Source: DASSFZ01 sp035292585 (lineage in GTDB: Bacteria > Chloroflexota > Anaerolineae > Fen-1058). From it: a stretch of DNA of 64,000 nucleotides. Position 1 is the stretch's first letter. Each line of letters starts with the position of its first letter. The notes below the pieces were generated by a model. It did no database searches, was not told the DNA's origin, and saw only the letters and a program-made list of their open reading frames with translations. This document shows positions 7,503 to 16,377 of the stretch, one piece after another. The DNA lies in assembly GCA_035292585.1 (NCBI GenBank), contig DATDPU010000044.1:1-64000 (forward strand), in the 5' to 3' direction. The position numbers and the translations under genes were made by a program.

Positions 7503-9671
7503 ATGGAACCCGTTTTTCAGATAGCCGGGCTGATCATCGTCTTCCCGATCCTCGGTCTGTTGCTCAACCTGATCTTCGGCCGGCGGATGGGTGAGCGCGA
7601 GATCGGCTTGGTGGCGGCGACGGCGGCGGGCGCGTCGTTCGTCCTGTCGCTGTTCGTGGTGCTCGCGCTGCTCGGCTTAGAACCGGAAGCGCGCGTCGCG
7701 GGTCAGGAAGCGCCGCTGTGGACGTTCTTCTCGATCGGCAACACAACGGTCGAATTTGGGTTGAAGCTCGATGCGCTATCCGGCGCGATGCTGATGGTGG
7801 TGACGTTCGTCGGCACGCTGATCCACATCTACGCCATCGGCTACATGCACGGCGACGCGCGCTTCCAGCGCTTCTTCATCTACCTCAACCTGTTCATGGC
7901 CGCCATGCTCACGCTGGTCCTGGCGGACAATTACCTGATGATGTTCTTCGGCTGGGAAGGCGTAGGGCTGTGCTCGTTCCTGCTGATCGGTTTCTGGTTC
8001 GAGAAGGACGCCAATAGCGATGCCGCGCGCAAGGCGATGGTCGCCAATCGGGTGGGCGATTACGGTGTGATGCTGGCGATGCTGGCGATGTTCGTCGGCG
8101 TGGGCACGCTGCAATATGGCGGCGTGTTCGAGGCAGCGGAGCATGGCGAGATCAGCGGCCTGCTGGCGACGACGATCACGCTATTGCTGTTCCTGGGTGT
8201 GACCGGCAAGAGCGCGCAAATCCCGCTGTATGTCTGGCTGCCCGACGCGATGGCCGGCCCGACCCCGGTCTCGGCCCTCATCCACGCCGCGACGATGGTG
8301 ACTGCCGGCGTATACCTGATCGCGCGCTCGGAGCCGATCTTCCATCTCGTCCCCGATGTGCAGAGCCTCATCGCCATTGTTGGCGCGGTCACGGCGTTGT
8401 TCGCCGGGACGATCGCGCTCGGCCAGTTCGACATCAAGAAGGTGCTGGCCTACTCAACCGTCTCGCAGCTGGGTTTCATGGTCAGCGCGGTCGGGATGGG
8501 GGCGACGGTTGCCGGTGTGTTCCACCTGGGCACGCACGCCTTCTTCAAGGCGTTGTTGTTCCTGGGCGCGGGGTCGGTGATTCACGGCGTCGAGCACGGG
8601 CATCAGCATGTGCATACCCATGCAGGAGGCAATGTTGTAGGAGGCGACAGTGTAGGAGGCGACAGTGTAGGAGGCGACACTGTAGGAGGCGACTCCAGTC
8701 GCCGACATTCAGTGTCGGCATCGGGAGATGTGTCGGCATCAGGAGATGCCTCCTACAAGGATGTTGCACATGCAGAACCATTCGACCCGCAGGATATGCG
8801 CAACATGGGCGGGTTGTGGAATCGGATGCGCACGACTTCGATCGTGTACATCATCGGTGCGCTGGCGCTGGCGGGCATCTTCCCGCTGGCCGGGTTCTGG
8901 AGCAAAGATGAAATCCTGCTCGAAGCATCGCACCTCAATCAGCTGGCGTTCTGGCTGTTGCTGATCGCCGCCGGGTTCACCGCGTTCTACATGACACGGC
9001 AAGTGCTGCTGGTGTTCTTCGGTCCCCCCAAGAGCGAGGCCGCCGCGCACGCCTCGGAAAGCCCGCGCGTGATGACCGTGCCGCTGATCATCCTGGCGTT
9101 TTTCTCGGTGACCATCGGCCTGATCAATGCGCCGGGGATCAGCGGGTTCGCGCAATGGCTGGAGGGCGAGGCGCACGGCGAGTTCAACATCCTTGTTGCT
9201 GGCGGGGCGCTGGCGTTGGCGCTGCTGGCGATCGGCCTGGGCTACCGGGTGTATCGTCCCCAGGCGCGTGCGGCCGGCGCCCCCGACGATCCATTGCGCG
9301 CCACCGGGCCGTTCTTCGCCACGCTGAACGCCAGGTACAAGATCGACGAGATTTACGATGCCCTGTTCATCCGCCCGTTCAAATGGTTGGCGCGCTTCTT
9401 GGCTTACGTGGTCGACGGGCGTTTCTGGCACGATTTCTTCCACGACACGATCATCGCCGGTACGTTCAACGCCTTTGCGCGCATCCTCAGCTTTCCAATC
9501 GACAAAGGCATCATCGATCGCTTCTTCGACGGCATCGGTCGGGTGATCGGCCGCAGCGCGGGCGGGCTGCGCCGCATTCAGACGGGCTACGTGCGCAACT
9601 ATGCGCTGGTGGTGTTGCTGGGCGTCGTCGTCATCGTCGTGTGGTTCGCGTCGCGCGCGCTCGGGCAGTGA
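7503..9671 (+). CDS. nuoL: NADH-quinone oxidoreductase subunit L, with a repeat-encoded insertion
   Basis: This 722-residue antiporter-like proton-pumping subunit carries the family features FGWEGVGLCSFLLIGFW, VWLPDAMAGPTPVSALIHAATMVTAGVYLIAR and KKVLAYSTVSQLGFM, plus the long C-terminal lateral helix region. The ATG at 7503 is preferred over the GTG at 7497 because GGAG sits 5-6 bases upstream. Between SVIHG (about residue 360) and DPQDMRNMGG (about 425) lies an extra stretch of some 50 residues, His-rich and then built of VGGDS repeats. It is encoded by REP-like DNA. Relatives go almost directly from SVIH to the QDMR motif. Confidence 0.95.
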   Translation: MEPVFQIAGLIIVFPILGLLLNLIFGRRMGEREIGLVAATAAGASFVLSLFVVLALLGLEPEARVAGQEAPLWTFFSIGNTTVEFGLKLDALSGAMLMVVTFVGTLIHIYAIGYMHGDARFQRFFIYLNLFMAAMLTLVLADNYLMMFFGWEGVGLCSFLLIGFWFEKDANSDAARKAMVANRVGDYGVMLAMLAMFVGVGTLQYGGVFEAAEHGEISGLLATTITLLLFLGVTGKSAQIPLYVWLPDAMAGPTPVSALIHAATMVTAGVYLIARSEPIFHLVPDVQSLIAIVGAVTALFAGTIALGQFDIKKVLAYSTVSQLGFMVSAVGMGATVAGVFHLGTHAFFKALLFLGAGSVIHGVEHGHQHVHTHAGGNVVGGDSVGGDSVGGDTVGGDSSRRHSVSASGDVSASGDASYKDVAHAEPFDPQDMRNMGGLWNRMRTTSIVYIIGALALAGIFPLAGFWSKDEILLEASHLNQLAFWLLLIAAGFTAFYMTRQVLLVFFGPPKSEAAAHASESPRVMTVPLIILAFFSVTIGLINAPGISGFAQWLEGEAHGEFNILVAGGALALALLAIGLGYRVYRPQARAAGAPDDPLRATGPFFATLNARYKIDEIYDALFIRPFKWLARFLAYVVDGRFWHDFFHDTIIAGTFNAFARILSFPIDKGIIDRFFDGIGRVIGRSAGGLRRIQTGYVRNYALVVLLGVVVIVVWFASRALGQ
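8624..8757. repeat. REP-like element in frame inside nuoL
   Basis: Five copies of GTAGGAGGC spaced mostly at 15 bp lead into a hairpin at 8688-8703 (GGCGACT, CC, AGTCGCC). Then come TCGGCATC repeats and a facing hairpin at 8735-8750 that ends in TCCTACA, the complement of TGTAGGA. The 15-bp period equals five codons and encodes VGGDS units, so copy-number change keeps the nuoL frame. The same modules lie at 5825-5880 and 11258-11416. Confidence 0.88.
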
Positions 9672-9683
9672 AACGCAATATGC

Positions 9684-9728
9684 CCTACGCCATACGCACT
9701 ATATTATTCCGTATGGCGTGGGGCGTAC
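9684..9728. repeat. Inverted repeat upstream of nuoM
   Basis: ACGCCATACG at about 9687 pairs with CGTATGGCGT at about 9709, with further partial pairing outward. The hairpin lies between the nuoL stop and the nuoM ribosome binding site and resembles a dispersed non-coding palindrome. Its role is unknown. Confidence 0.55.
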
Positions 9729-9741
9729 GAGGAATGAGTCC

Positions 9742-11256
9742 ATGGACTTAACCAGCTTTCCCTTAACCACTCTCGTCACCTTCTTCCCGTTGCTCGGCAT
9801 CCCGATCCTGTTGCTGTTGCGCCGGGAACAGGAAGAGCAGATCAAGCGGGCGGCGCTGGTCGTCTCCGCGATCACCTTCGTCCTCTCGCTCGGCTTCCTG
9901 GTCGGCGGGTTCGACTTCAACAAGGCCGGTTTCCAATTCCAGGAGAACCAGCCGTGGATTCCCGCTTGGGGCATCAATTATCACGTCGGGGTGGACGGCA
10001 TCAGCATCTTGTTGGTGCTGCTGACCACGCTGCTGATGCCCATTGCCATCCTATCCTCGTGGACGGCGATCCACGATCGGCTGCGCGAGTATATGATCTT
10101 CATGCTGCTCCTGGAAACGGCGATGGTTGGCGTGTTCGTCGCGCTCGACCTGTTCCTGTTCTACGTGTTCTGGGAGTTCTCGCTGGTGCCGATGTACTTC
10201 CTGGTCGGCATCTGGGGCGGGCCGCGCCGCGTGTACGCCGCGATCAAGTTCTTCCTGTACACGATGGCCGGCTCGATCCTGATGCTGCTGGCGATCTTGT
10301 GGCTGGGCACGGCCGGCGGCACGTTCGACCTGGTCGCGTTGATCGCGAAGCAAGGCGCGTGGGTCGGCACGATCACCGAGCTGCTGCTGTTCATCGGCTT
10401 CGCCGCCGCGTTTGCGATCAAGGTGCCGTTATGGCCGCTGCACTCCTGGCTGCCCGATGCGCACGTCGAAGCGCCGACGGCCGGTTCGGTGATCCTGGCC
10501 GGCGTGCTGTTGAAGCTCGGCACGTACGGCTTCCTGCGGTTCAACCTGACGTTGTTTCCCGAGGCCAGCCGGCAGGCGGCGCCGGTCATCGCCGTGCTGG
10601 CCGTGATCGGCATCATCTACGGCGCGATCGTCTCGTATCCGCAGAGCGACGTCAAGAAACTCGTGGCGTACTCCTCGGTGTCGCACCTGGGCTTTGTGAT
10701 GCTGGGCATCTTCTCGCTCACGCCGCAGGGCATCCAGGGCGCGATCCTGCAAATGGTTAACCACGGTTTGAGCACCGGCGCGTTGTTCTTGATCGTCGGC
10801 TTCGTGTACGAGCGCAAGCACACGCGCGAGCTCAGCGCGTTCGGCGGGCTGTGGAAGATCATGCCGATCTACGGCACGATCGCGTTGATCGTCGCGCTGT
10901 CGTCGATGGGATTGCCCGGCCTCAACGGCTTTGTCGGCGAGTTCACCATCCTGCTCGGCTCGACCGCCTCGACCGCGTTCGGCAATCCCGGCCTGTACAC
11001 CGCGCTGGCGGCGGTCGGCATCATCCTGGCGGCGGTGTACATCTTGTGGATGTTCCAGCGCATGTTCATGGGCGAAGTCAGCGAGGAGAACCGGAAACTG
11101 ACCGACCTGAACCGGCGCGAAATTTGGGTGATGGCGCCGCTGGTGATCTTGATCTTCGTCATCGGGTTGTTCCCGGCGCCGTTCTTCAACGCCATGTCCG
11201 CGTCGGTCGGCGAGGTCGTGGCGCGCGTCGGCGGTCTGATCGCAGGTGGACACTAA
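9742..11256 (+). CDS. nuoM: NADH-quinone oxidoreductase subunit M
   Basis: This 504-residue antiporter-like subunit pumps protons in complex I. Recognisable parts are the YHVGVDGISILLVLLTTLL helix, YVFWEFSLVPMYFLVGIWGG (with the conserved glutamate), VPLWPLHSWLPDAHVEAPTAGSVILAGVLLKLGTYG and KKLVAYSSVSHLGFVMLG. The start at 9742 follows GAGGA at about 8 bases. A GTAGGAGGC repeat cluster lies between its stop and nuoN. Confidence 0.96.
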   Translation: MDLTSFPLTTLVTFFPLLGIPILLLLRREQEEQIKRAALVVSAITFVLSLGFLVGGFDFNKAGFQFQENQPWIPAWGINYHVGVDGISILLVLLTTLLMPIAILSSWTAIHDRLREYMIFMLLLETAMVGVFVALDLFLFYVFWEFSLVPMYFLVGIWGGPRRVYAAIKFFLYTMAGSILMLLAILWLGTAGGTFDLVALIAKQGAWVGTITELLLFIGFAAAFAIKVPLWPLHSWLPDAHVEAPTAGSVILAGVLLKLGTYGFLRFNLTLFPEASRQAAPVIAVLAVIGIIYGAIVSYPQSDVKKLVAYSSVSHLGFVMLGIFSLTPQGIQGAILQMVNHGLSTGALFLIVGFVYERKHTRELSAFGGLWKIMPIYGTIALIVALSSMGLPGLNGFVGEFTILLGSTASTAFGNPGLYTALAAVGIILAAVYILWMFQRMFMGEVSEENRKLTDLNRREIWVMAPLVILIFVIGLFPAPFFNAMSASVGEVVARVGGLIAGGH

Positions 11257-11257
11257 C

Positions 11258-11416
11258 GTGTAGGAGGCGACTCTCGCAGATCCCCGGAGCGTAGCGGAGG
11301 GGACAGTCGCCGATTGTCGGCATTAGGAGGTCGGCATTGGGAGGTCGGCATCTGGAGGTCGGCATTGGGAGGTCGGCATCTGGAGATGCCTCCTACAACT
11401 GGAGATGCCTCCTACA
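11258..11416. repeat. REP-like cluster between nuoM and nuoN
   Basis: The cluster begins with TGTAGGAGGCGACT, runs through four GAGGTCGGCAT repeats at 14-15 bp spacing, and ends in two copies of GGAGATGCCTCCTACA. The left and right modules are inverted relative to each other, as in a bacterial interspersed mosaic element. It fills nearly the whole gap before the nuoN start. Confidence 0.85.
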
Positions 11417-11429
11417 ACACGGGTAACCT

Positions 11430-12878
11430 ATGCAACTCACTACACTAGATTATTTGTCCATCCTGCCTACCACGATCCTCGCCGTGTGGGCCATGGCGCT
11501 GATGTTGATCGAGCTGGTCGTCAGGCGCACGATCATCATCGGCTGGCTGGCGCTGATCGGGTTTGTCGTCGCCGGCAGCGCGACGGCCCTGATCTGGAAT
11601 CAGCGCGGGATAGGCTTCGGCGGCATGGTCGTGCTCGATCCGTACGGGCTGTTCTTCAGCCTGGTCGGCATCCTGGCGGGCGGGCTGGCCGTGCTGCAAT
11701 CGCTGCATTACGTGCGCGATCGCGGCATCGGGCGCGGCGAGTATTACGCGCTGCTCATGTTCAGCGTGTGCGGCATCACGTTGATGTCGAGCGCCAACAA
11801 CCTGATCATCGTCTTCATCGGGTTGGAGATTCTGTCGATCCCGTTGTACGTGCTGGCCGGCCTGGCCTGGCCGAACCTGCAATCGGAAGAAGCGGCGATG
11901 AAGTACTTCCTGCTCGGCGCATTTGCTTCGGGTTTCCTGCTGTTCGGCATCGCGCTGGTATACGGCGCGACCGGCACGACCGACCTGGCCGTGCTCTCGG
12001 CCGGCCTGACGCGCTCGCCGCTGCTGCTGATCGGATCGGGATTGTTGTTGGTCGGGTTGGGGTTCAAGGTTGCTGCCGTGCCGTTCCACATGTGGACGCC
12101 GGACGTGTACGAGGGCGCGCCCACGCCGATCACCGGCTTCATGTCGGTCGGCGCGAAGGTGGCCGGCTTCGCCGCGCTGACCCGCGTGTTCGTCTTCGCG
12201 CTGAGCGCGTTGCAGGCCGATTGGGTGTTCATCGTCGCGTTCATCGCCGCGTTGACGATGATCCTGGGCAACGTCGTCGCGATCATGCAGAACAACCTCA
12301 AGCGCATGCTGGGCTATTCCAGCATTGCGCACGCGGGTTACATTTTGATGGGCGTGGCGGCGGCGGGCGACGCGCGCGGGCGCGAGCTGGGCGTGGCCGG
12401 CGTGATGTTCTACCTGCTGGCCTACGCCTTCACTAACCTCGGCGCGTTCGCCGTGCTGGCGATGCTCGCCAACAAGCAGGGCGAAGACCAATCCTTCAAC
12501 GCCTATCGCGGGCTGGCGCGGCGCAACCTGCCGGCGGCGGCGGCGATGGCCTTCTTCATGCTCAGCCTCACCGGCATCCCGCTCACCGGCGGCTTCACCG
12601 GCAAGTATTACCTGTTCTGGTCGGCGGTGCAGTCCGATCTGATCTGGCTCGCCCTCGTCGGCGTGCTGACCAGCGTCGTCTCCGCATTCTATTATTTGCG
12701 CGTGGTGATCGAGATGTTCATGCGCGAGCCGGAAGGCGAGGTACAGCCGGCCAGCTATGGCACGCTCAATTTCTCGCTGGCTTTGACTACCGTGGCGACG
12801 CTGATCCTCGGCGTGCTGCCGTCGGGTCTGTTGTCGGTGGCGCAGCAGGCGGCGCGCTTGTTGTTTGGGACGGTGTAG
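11430..12878 (+). CDS. nuoN: NADH-quinone oxidoreductase subunit N
   Basis: This is a 482-residue third antiporter-like subunit with about 14 hydrophobic segments. Family motifs include FIGLEILSIPLYVLAGL, the KVAAVPFHMWTPDVYEGAPTPITGFMSVGAKVAGFAAL region and NLKRMLGYSSIAHAGYILMG. It is the last nuo gene and is followed by a rho-independent terminator. The ribosome binding site is weak (CGGGTAACCT before ATG). Confidence 0.96.
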   Translation: MQLTTLDYLSILPTTILAVWAMALMLIELVVRRTIIIGWLALIGFVVAGSATALIWNQRGIGFGGMVVLDPYGLFFSLVGILAGGLAVLQSLHYVRDRGIGRGEYYALLMFSVCGITLMSSANNLIIVFIGLEILSIPLYVLAGLAWPNLQSEEAAMKYFLLGAFASGFLLFGIALVYGATGTTDLAVLSAGLTRSPLLLIGSGLLLVGLGFKVAAVPFHMWTPDVYEGAPTPITGFMSVGAKVAGFAALTRVFVFALSALQADWVFIVAFIAALTMILGNVVAIMQNNLKRMLGYSSIAHAGYILMGVAAAGDARGRELGVAGVMFYLLAYAFTNLGAFAVLAMLANKQGEDQSFNAYRGLARRNLPAAAAMAFFMLSLTGIPLTGGFTGKYYLFWSAVQSDLIWLALVGVLTSVVSAFYYLRVVIEMFMREPEGEVQPASYGTLNFSLALTTVATLILGVLPSGLLSVAQQAARLLFGTV

Positions 12879-12908
12879 CCGACGAAAGACCAACGCCGAA
12901 AGACAAAT

Positions 12909-12933
12909 GCCCCGCTCGAGGCGGGGCGTTTTT
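12909..12933 (+). terminator. Rho-independent terminator of the nuo operon
   Basis: GCCCCGC at 12909-12915 and GCGGGGC at 12921-12927 form a 7-bp GC stem with a TCGAG loop, followed by GTTTTT. It lies 30 bases after the nuoN stop. Confidence 0.88.
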
Positions 12934-13026
12934 GTTGGCGGCGAAGCAACGAATCGGCAACGGATAAACGAATCCGCCGGGCTACCCAGCTCCGTTTAGC
13001 ATTGCGCGCAGCGTCCGTTGACGCGG

Positions 13027-13032
13027 TATAAT
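13027..13032 (+). promoter_or_regulatory. Probable -10 element for the aldo/keto reductase
   Basis: A perfect TATAAT lies 39 bases before the ATG at 13071. The best -35 candidate is a poor TTGCGC at 13002 with 19-bp spacing, so the promoter may need help or use another -35. Confidence 0.5.
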
Positions 13033-13070
13033 CTTTCCATCGCATTCACACGACTCAATGGAGGCCATAT

Positions 13071-14036
13071 ATGCAGTACCGTCGACTGGGGAGCGCCGGC
13101 CTGAAGGTGTCGGAATTATCGTTTGGCGGCTGGGTGACGGTGGGCGGCCAGATGGATGCGCAAGCCTCCCGCGAGTGCATCCTGGCCGCTTACGAGGCGG
13201 GTGTCAACTTCTTCGACAACGCGGAGGGGTACGGCGCCGGCCAGTCGGAAATCGCGATGGGCCAGGCGCTCAAAGAGTTGCGCCGCGAGAGTTTGGTAAT
13301 TTCCAGCAAGGTGTTCTGGGGCGGCGAAGGCCCGAACGACACCGGTCTCAGCCGCAAGCATATCGCCGAGGCTTGCCGCAACTCGCTCAAGCGCATGCAG
13401 CTTGACTACTTCGATCTGTACTTCTGTCATCTGCCCGACCCCCACACGCCGATCGAGGAAACCGTGCGCGCGATGGACGATCTGATCCACCAGGGCCTGA
13501 TCCTGTATTGGGGCACCAGCCAATGGAGCGCGCAGCAGATCATGGAAGCGTACGGCCTCGCCCGGCAGTACGGCCTGGTTCCGCCGCAGATGGAGCAGCC
13601 GATCTACAACCTGCTCGCGCGCGAGCGCGTCGAGCGGGAGCTGGCGCGGTTGTATACGCAGATCGGCCTGGGCGCGACGACCTTCAGCCCCTTGGCTTCC
13701 GGCGTGCTCACCGGCAAGTACAATGACGGCATCCCGGACGGATCGCGCGCCGCGCTCGAAGGCTTCGATTGGCTTCGGCGCAATATCGCCGAGCGAGAAA
13801 ACATCGAGCGGGTGCGGCGGCTCGCGCCGATCGCCGCCGACCTGGGCTGCACGCTGGCGCAGCTGGCACTCGCCTGGTGTCTGAAGAATCCCCACGTCAG
13901 CACCGTGATCACCGGCGCCAGCCGCGTGCAGCAGTTGCGTGAGAACCTGCCGGCGCTCAAAGTGGTCGAGCAACTGACACCGGACGTGATGGAGCGCATC
14001 GATCAGGTGCTGGCTAACAAACCGGCAACGGATTAG
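13071..14036 (+). CDS. Aldo/keto reductase, Kv-beta/YghZ-like
   Basis: This 321-residue NADPH-dependent oxidoreductase of the AKR superfamily reduces aldehydes or ketones; the substrate cannot be read from sequence. The TIM-barrel catalytic tetrad is visible: Asp and Tyr in NFFDNAEGYG, Lys in SSKVFW and His in YFCHLPD. The cofactor end shows FSPLASGVLTGKY and VITGASRVQQLRENL, with an Arg after ITGAS that would contact the 2'-phosphate of NADPH. GGAGG precedes the ATG at good distance. The gene stands apart from the nuo operon and has its own -10 box. Confidence 0.9.
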   Translation: MQYRRLGSAGLKVSELSFGGWVTVGGQMDAQASRECILAAYEAGVNFFDNAEGYGAGQSEIAMGQALKELRRESLVISSKVFWGGEGPNDTGLSRKHIAEACRNSLKRMQLDYFDLYFCHLPDPHTPIEETVRAMDDLIHQGLILYWGTSQWSAQQIMEAYGLARQYGLVPPQMEQPIYNLLARERVERELARLYTQIGLGATTFSPLASGVLTGKYNDGIPDGSRAALEGFDWLRRNIAERENIERVRRLAPIAADLGCTLAQLALAWCLKNPHVSTVITGASRVQQLRENLPALKVVEQLTPDVMERIDQVLANKPATD

Positions 14037-14049
14037 AACGGGTAACCAA

Positions 14050-15339
14050 ATGAGCATACGCCTTTTACTGATCACTGCTTTACTGTTTACTGTTGTAATC
14101 TTGACAGCCGCCTGTACCTCGACACCGACAGCTACCCCGACGGCGACGCTGGCATCGACACGAGTTCCCCCCACATCCACACCGACCGCGCTGCCAACGC
14201 CGACACCGACGCCCCCACCACCTACGGCGACGCCGGAACCCACCCAAACACCACCGCGCCCGGCGTTTACGCTCGCTGTCGAACCGATCGCAGCGGGCTT
14301 CACCCGGCCGGTGTACGTGACGCATGCCGGCGACGAGCGCCTGTTCGTCGTCGAGCAGCCGGGGCGTATCGACGTGATCGCCAATGGCGAGCGGCTGGAG
14401 ACGCCCTTCCTCGATATCGTGCCGCTGGTGAACTCGCGGTCGAACGAGCGGGGTTTGTTGAGCGTCGCTTTTCACCCCAACTACGCTTCAAACGGGTTGT
14501 TCTTTGTCGATTACACGCGCGTGCCGGATGGGGCGACGGTGATCGCGCGCTACCAGGTTTCGGACGATCCCAACGTGGCCGATCTGGATAGCGCCGAGAT
14601 TCTGCTGACGATCGAGCAGCCGGAGCCGAATCACAACGGCGGGCTGCTCAAGTTTGGCCCGGATGGCTTTCTGTACATCGGCATGGGCGATGGCGGCGGC
14701 GCGGGAGATCGACATGGCCCGATGGGCAACGGCCAGAACCTCAACGTGCTGCTGGGCAAGCTGCTGCGGATCGACGTCGACGGCGGCGAGCCATACGCGA
14801 TCCCCGACTCGAACCCGTTCGCCAGCCAGGCCGACGCGCGTCCCGAGGTCTGGGCGTATGGCCTGCGCAACCCCTGGCGCTTCTCGTTCGATCGCGCGAC
14901 CGGCGATCTGTACATTGCCGATGTCGGCCAGAACGCCTACGAAGAGGTGAGTTTCCAGCCTGCGGCCAGCGCGGGCGGCGAAAACTACGGCTGGCGCATC
15001 ATGGAAGGCGCGAATTGTTTCGGTTCCGCCGAATGTGACCAGAGCGGTCTGACCCTGCCGATCGCGGAATATAGCCACGATACAGGTTGCTCGGTGACCG
15101 GCGGCTACGTGTATCGCGGGGAAACTTACCCTGCACTGGCCGGGTTGTACTTCTTCGCCGATTATTGCAGCGGGACTATCTGGTCGCTGGAACAGACGGC
15201 AGCAGGGGAGTGGGAAATGGTCGAGCGGCTGAGCGTGGATTTCACGGTGAGCTCGTTCGGTGAAGACCTGACTGGCGAGGTGTACCTGACCGGCCACAAC
15301 GACGGGACGATTTATCGGCTGACTTCGACAGCGCCGTGA
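14050..15339 (+). CDS. Glucose/sorbosone dehydrogenase-like lipoprotein
   Basis: This 429-residue beta-propeller protein is related to PQQ-dependent soluble glucose dehydrogenases and sorbosone dehydrogenases. The N-terminus is a lipoprotein signal ending in LTAAC (Cys near residue 19), followed by a Thr/Pro-rich linker of about 40 residues. The domain begins at AFTLAVEPIAAGFTRPVYVTHAG and shows FHPNYASNGLFFVDYTR, HNGGLLKFGPDGFLYIGMGDGG and the RNPWRFSFDRATGDLYIADVGQN block. It would act outside the membrane. Whether it binds PQQ is not certain. The ribosome binding site is weak. Confidence 0.85.
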   Translation: MSIRLLLITALLFTVVILTAACTSTPTATPTATLASTRVPPTSTPTALPTPTPTPPPPTATPEPTQTPPRPAFTLAVEPIAAGFTRPVYVTHAGDERLFVVEQPGRIDVIANGERLETPFLDIVPLVNSRSNERGLLSVAFHPNYASNGLFFVDYTRVPDGATVIARYQVSDDPNVADLDSAEILLTIEQPEPNHNGGLLKFGPDGFLYIGMGDGGGAGDRHGPMGNGQNLNVLLGKLLRIDVDGGEPYAIPDSNPFASQADARPEVWAYGLRNPWRFSFDRATGDLYIADVGQNAYEEVSFQPAASAGGENYGWRIMEGANCFGSAECDQSGLTLPIAEYSHDTGCSVTGGYVYRGETYPALAGLYFFADYCSGTIWSLEQTAAGEWEMVERLSVDFTVSSFGEDLTGEVYLTGHNDGTIYRLTSTAP

Positions 15340-15373
15340 TGTGCGAAGATTGCTCGCAGCCGTCCTGATCGTG

Positions 15374-15788
15374 CCGACCGCGAGGACGCGGTCGGAGAGC
15401 GGCGCGTTGCTCATAGCCCGCGTCTCGCGGGCGTCTTGCGCCGACCGCGAGGACGCGGTTGGGGAGCGGCGCGTTGCTCATAGCCCGCGTCACGCGGGCG
15501 TCTCTGTGCCGGCCGCGAGGACGCGGTTGAGGAGCACACTACGATGTCCCGCTCGTAGCCCGCGTCACGCGGGCGTCTTGTGCCAACCGCGAGGACGCGG
15601 TTGGAGAGCGGCGCGTTGCTCATAGCCCGCGTCACGCGGGCGTCTTGTGCCGACCGCGAGGACGCGGTCGGAGAGCGGCGCGTTGCTCGTAGCCCGCGTC
15701 ACGCGGGCGTCTCTGTGCCGACCGCGAGGACGCGGTCGGGGAGCACACTACGATGTCCCGCTCGTAGCCCGCGTCTCGCGGGCGTCTT
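15374..15788. repeat. Left REP array, six units, order S-S-L-S-S-L
   Basis: Six units of about 67-74 bp lie head to tail. Each has hairpin A (CCGACCGCG, loop AGGA, CGCGGTCGG), a linker, then GTAG or ATAG followed by hairpin B (CCCGCG, TCA or TCT, CGCGGG). Units 1, 2, 4 and 5 have the short linker with GGCGCGTTGCTC; units 3 and 6 have a longer linker with CACACTACGATGTCCCGCTC. Stem changes in unit 4 (CCAACCGCG with CGCGGTTGG) are compensatory. The array stops two bases before the stop codon of the adjacent transposase gene. This also accounts for the 450-base gap after 15339. Confidence 0.92.
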
Positions 15789-15789
15789 C

Positions 15790-16347
15790 TCAAGTCAGCC
15801 ACTCTCGCACATCATCCACTGGCACACTTAACGGTTCGCCCAGATCATAAAACCGGGCACTGGAAAATTCATACCTCGCCCGTTCAGGGACAAGCTGCCA
15901 CTTCTTTGCCACAGGGTTATTGTGAATGTACTCCAGCTTCTCTCTTAGAAATGCCGGGCTATGAATGTTCTTCGCTTGAATGGGTTGCCAGACTTGATGT
16001 TGCTCGGTGCGATCCAACTGCCGGTGTTCAGCGAAGTACCGCATCTCCTCGGTAAACCCGTCGATCCGTAGTTGGTTCAAAATAGCATGAGCAGTGAACG
16101 AGCCTAATGATTGGAGATTTTCGGAGATCGTTTTGTTCTCGGCAGGCTTAATAATCGCGTGGAAATGAGTCGGCATCACAACATACGCATAGAGGGCCAA
16201 CCGACATTGTTTGCGATGCCAGCCTAAAGAGTCCAGAACGATCCATGCAAACTCAAAGCGTGCCAGTAAGGGACGCCAGCCGAGCAGGGTAGCGGTGATG
16301 AAGTAAAGATGCGAAGGAAAGTGCTGGGGCTTGAAGGACATCGTCAC
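15790..16347 (-). CDS. REP-associated tyrosine transposase (RAYT)
   Basis: This 185-residue single-domain HUH nuclease of the Y1/IS200-like superfamily is predicted to cut and join REP hairpin DNA. The HUH motif is in MPTHFHAIIKP (H61, H63) and the catalytic Tyr is in the family signature EYIHNNPV (Y140), followed by the usual RYEFSSARFYDLG end. Its start is GTG at 16347 or ATG at 16341. It is the only gene between two REP arrays, which is typical of RAYTs. No terminal inverted repeats of a classical insertion sequence are seen, so it is probably a domesticated or vertically kept enzyme that spreads REPs rather than itself. Confidence 0.93.
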   Translation of the reverse strand: MTMSFKPQHFPSHLYFITATLLGWRPLLARFEFAWIVLDSLGWHRKQCRLALYAYVVMPTHFHAIIKPAENKTISENLQSLGSFTAHAILNQLRIDGFTEEMRYFAEHRQLDRTEQHQVWQPIQAKNIHSPAFLREKLEYIHNNPVAKKWQLVPERARYEFSSARFYDLGEPLSVPVDDVREWLT

Positions 16348-16377
16348 TTATCGCCTGTTGCATGCACAGCTATGAAC

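Noticed and set aside
8600..8790. Frameshift or sequencing error in nuoL
   Set aside because: Both flanks stay in one frame, the insert length is a multiple of three, and the same DNA modules occur elsewhere, so a real insertion is more likely.
11445..12893. Long open frame on the minus strand opposite nuoN (also opposite nuoF, nuoG, P-ATPase and others)
   Set aside because: These frames are rich in Arg, Gln, His and Asp, match no family, have no ribosome binding site and lie opposite well-identified genes. High GC leaves the antisense frame open.
15341..15831. Small frames inside the REP arrays (Arg/Ala-rich)
   Set aside because: They are translations of the REP units, repeat in several frames and have no ribosome binding sites.
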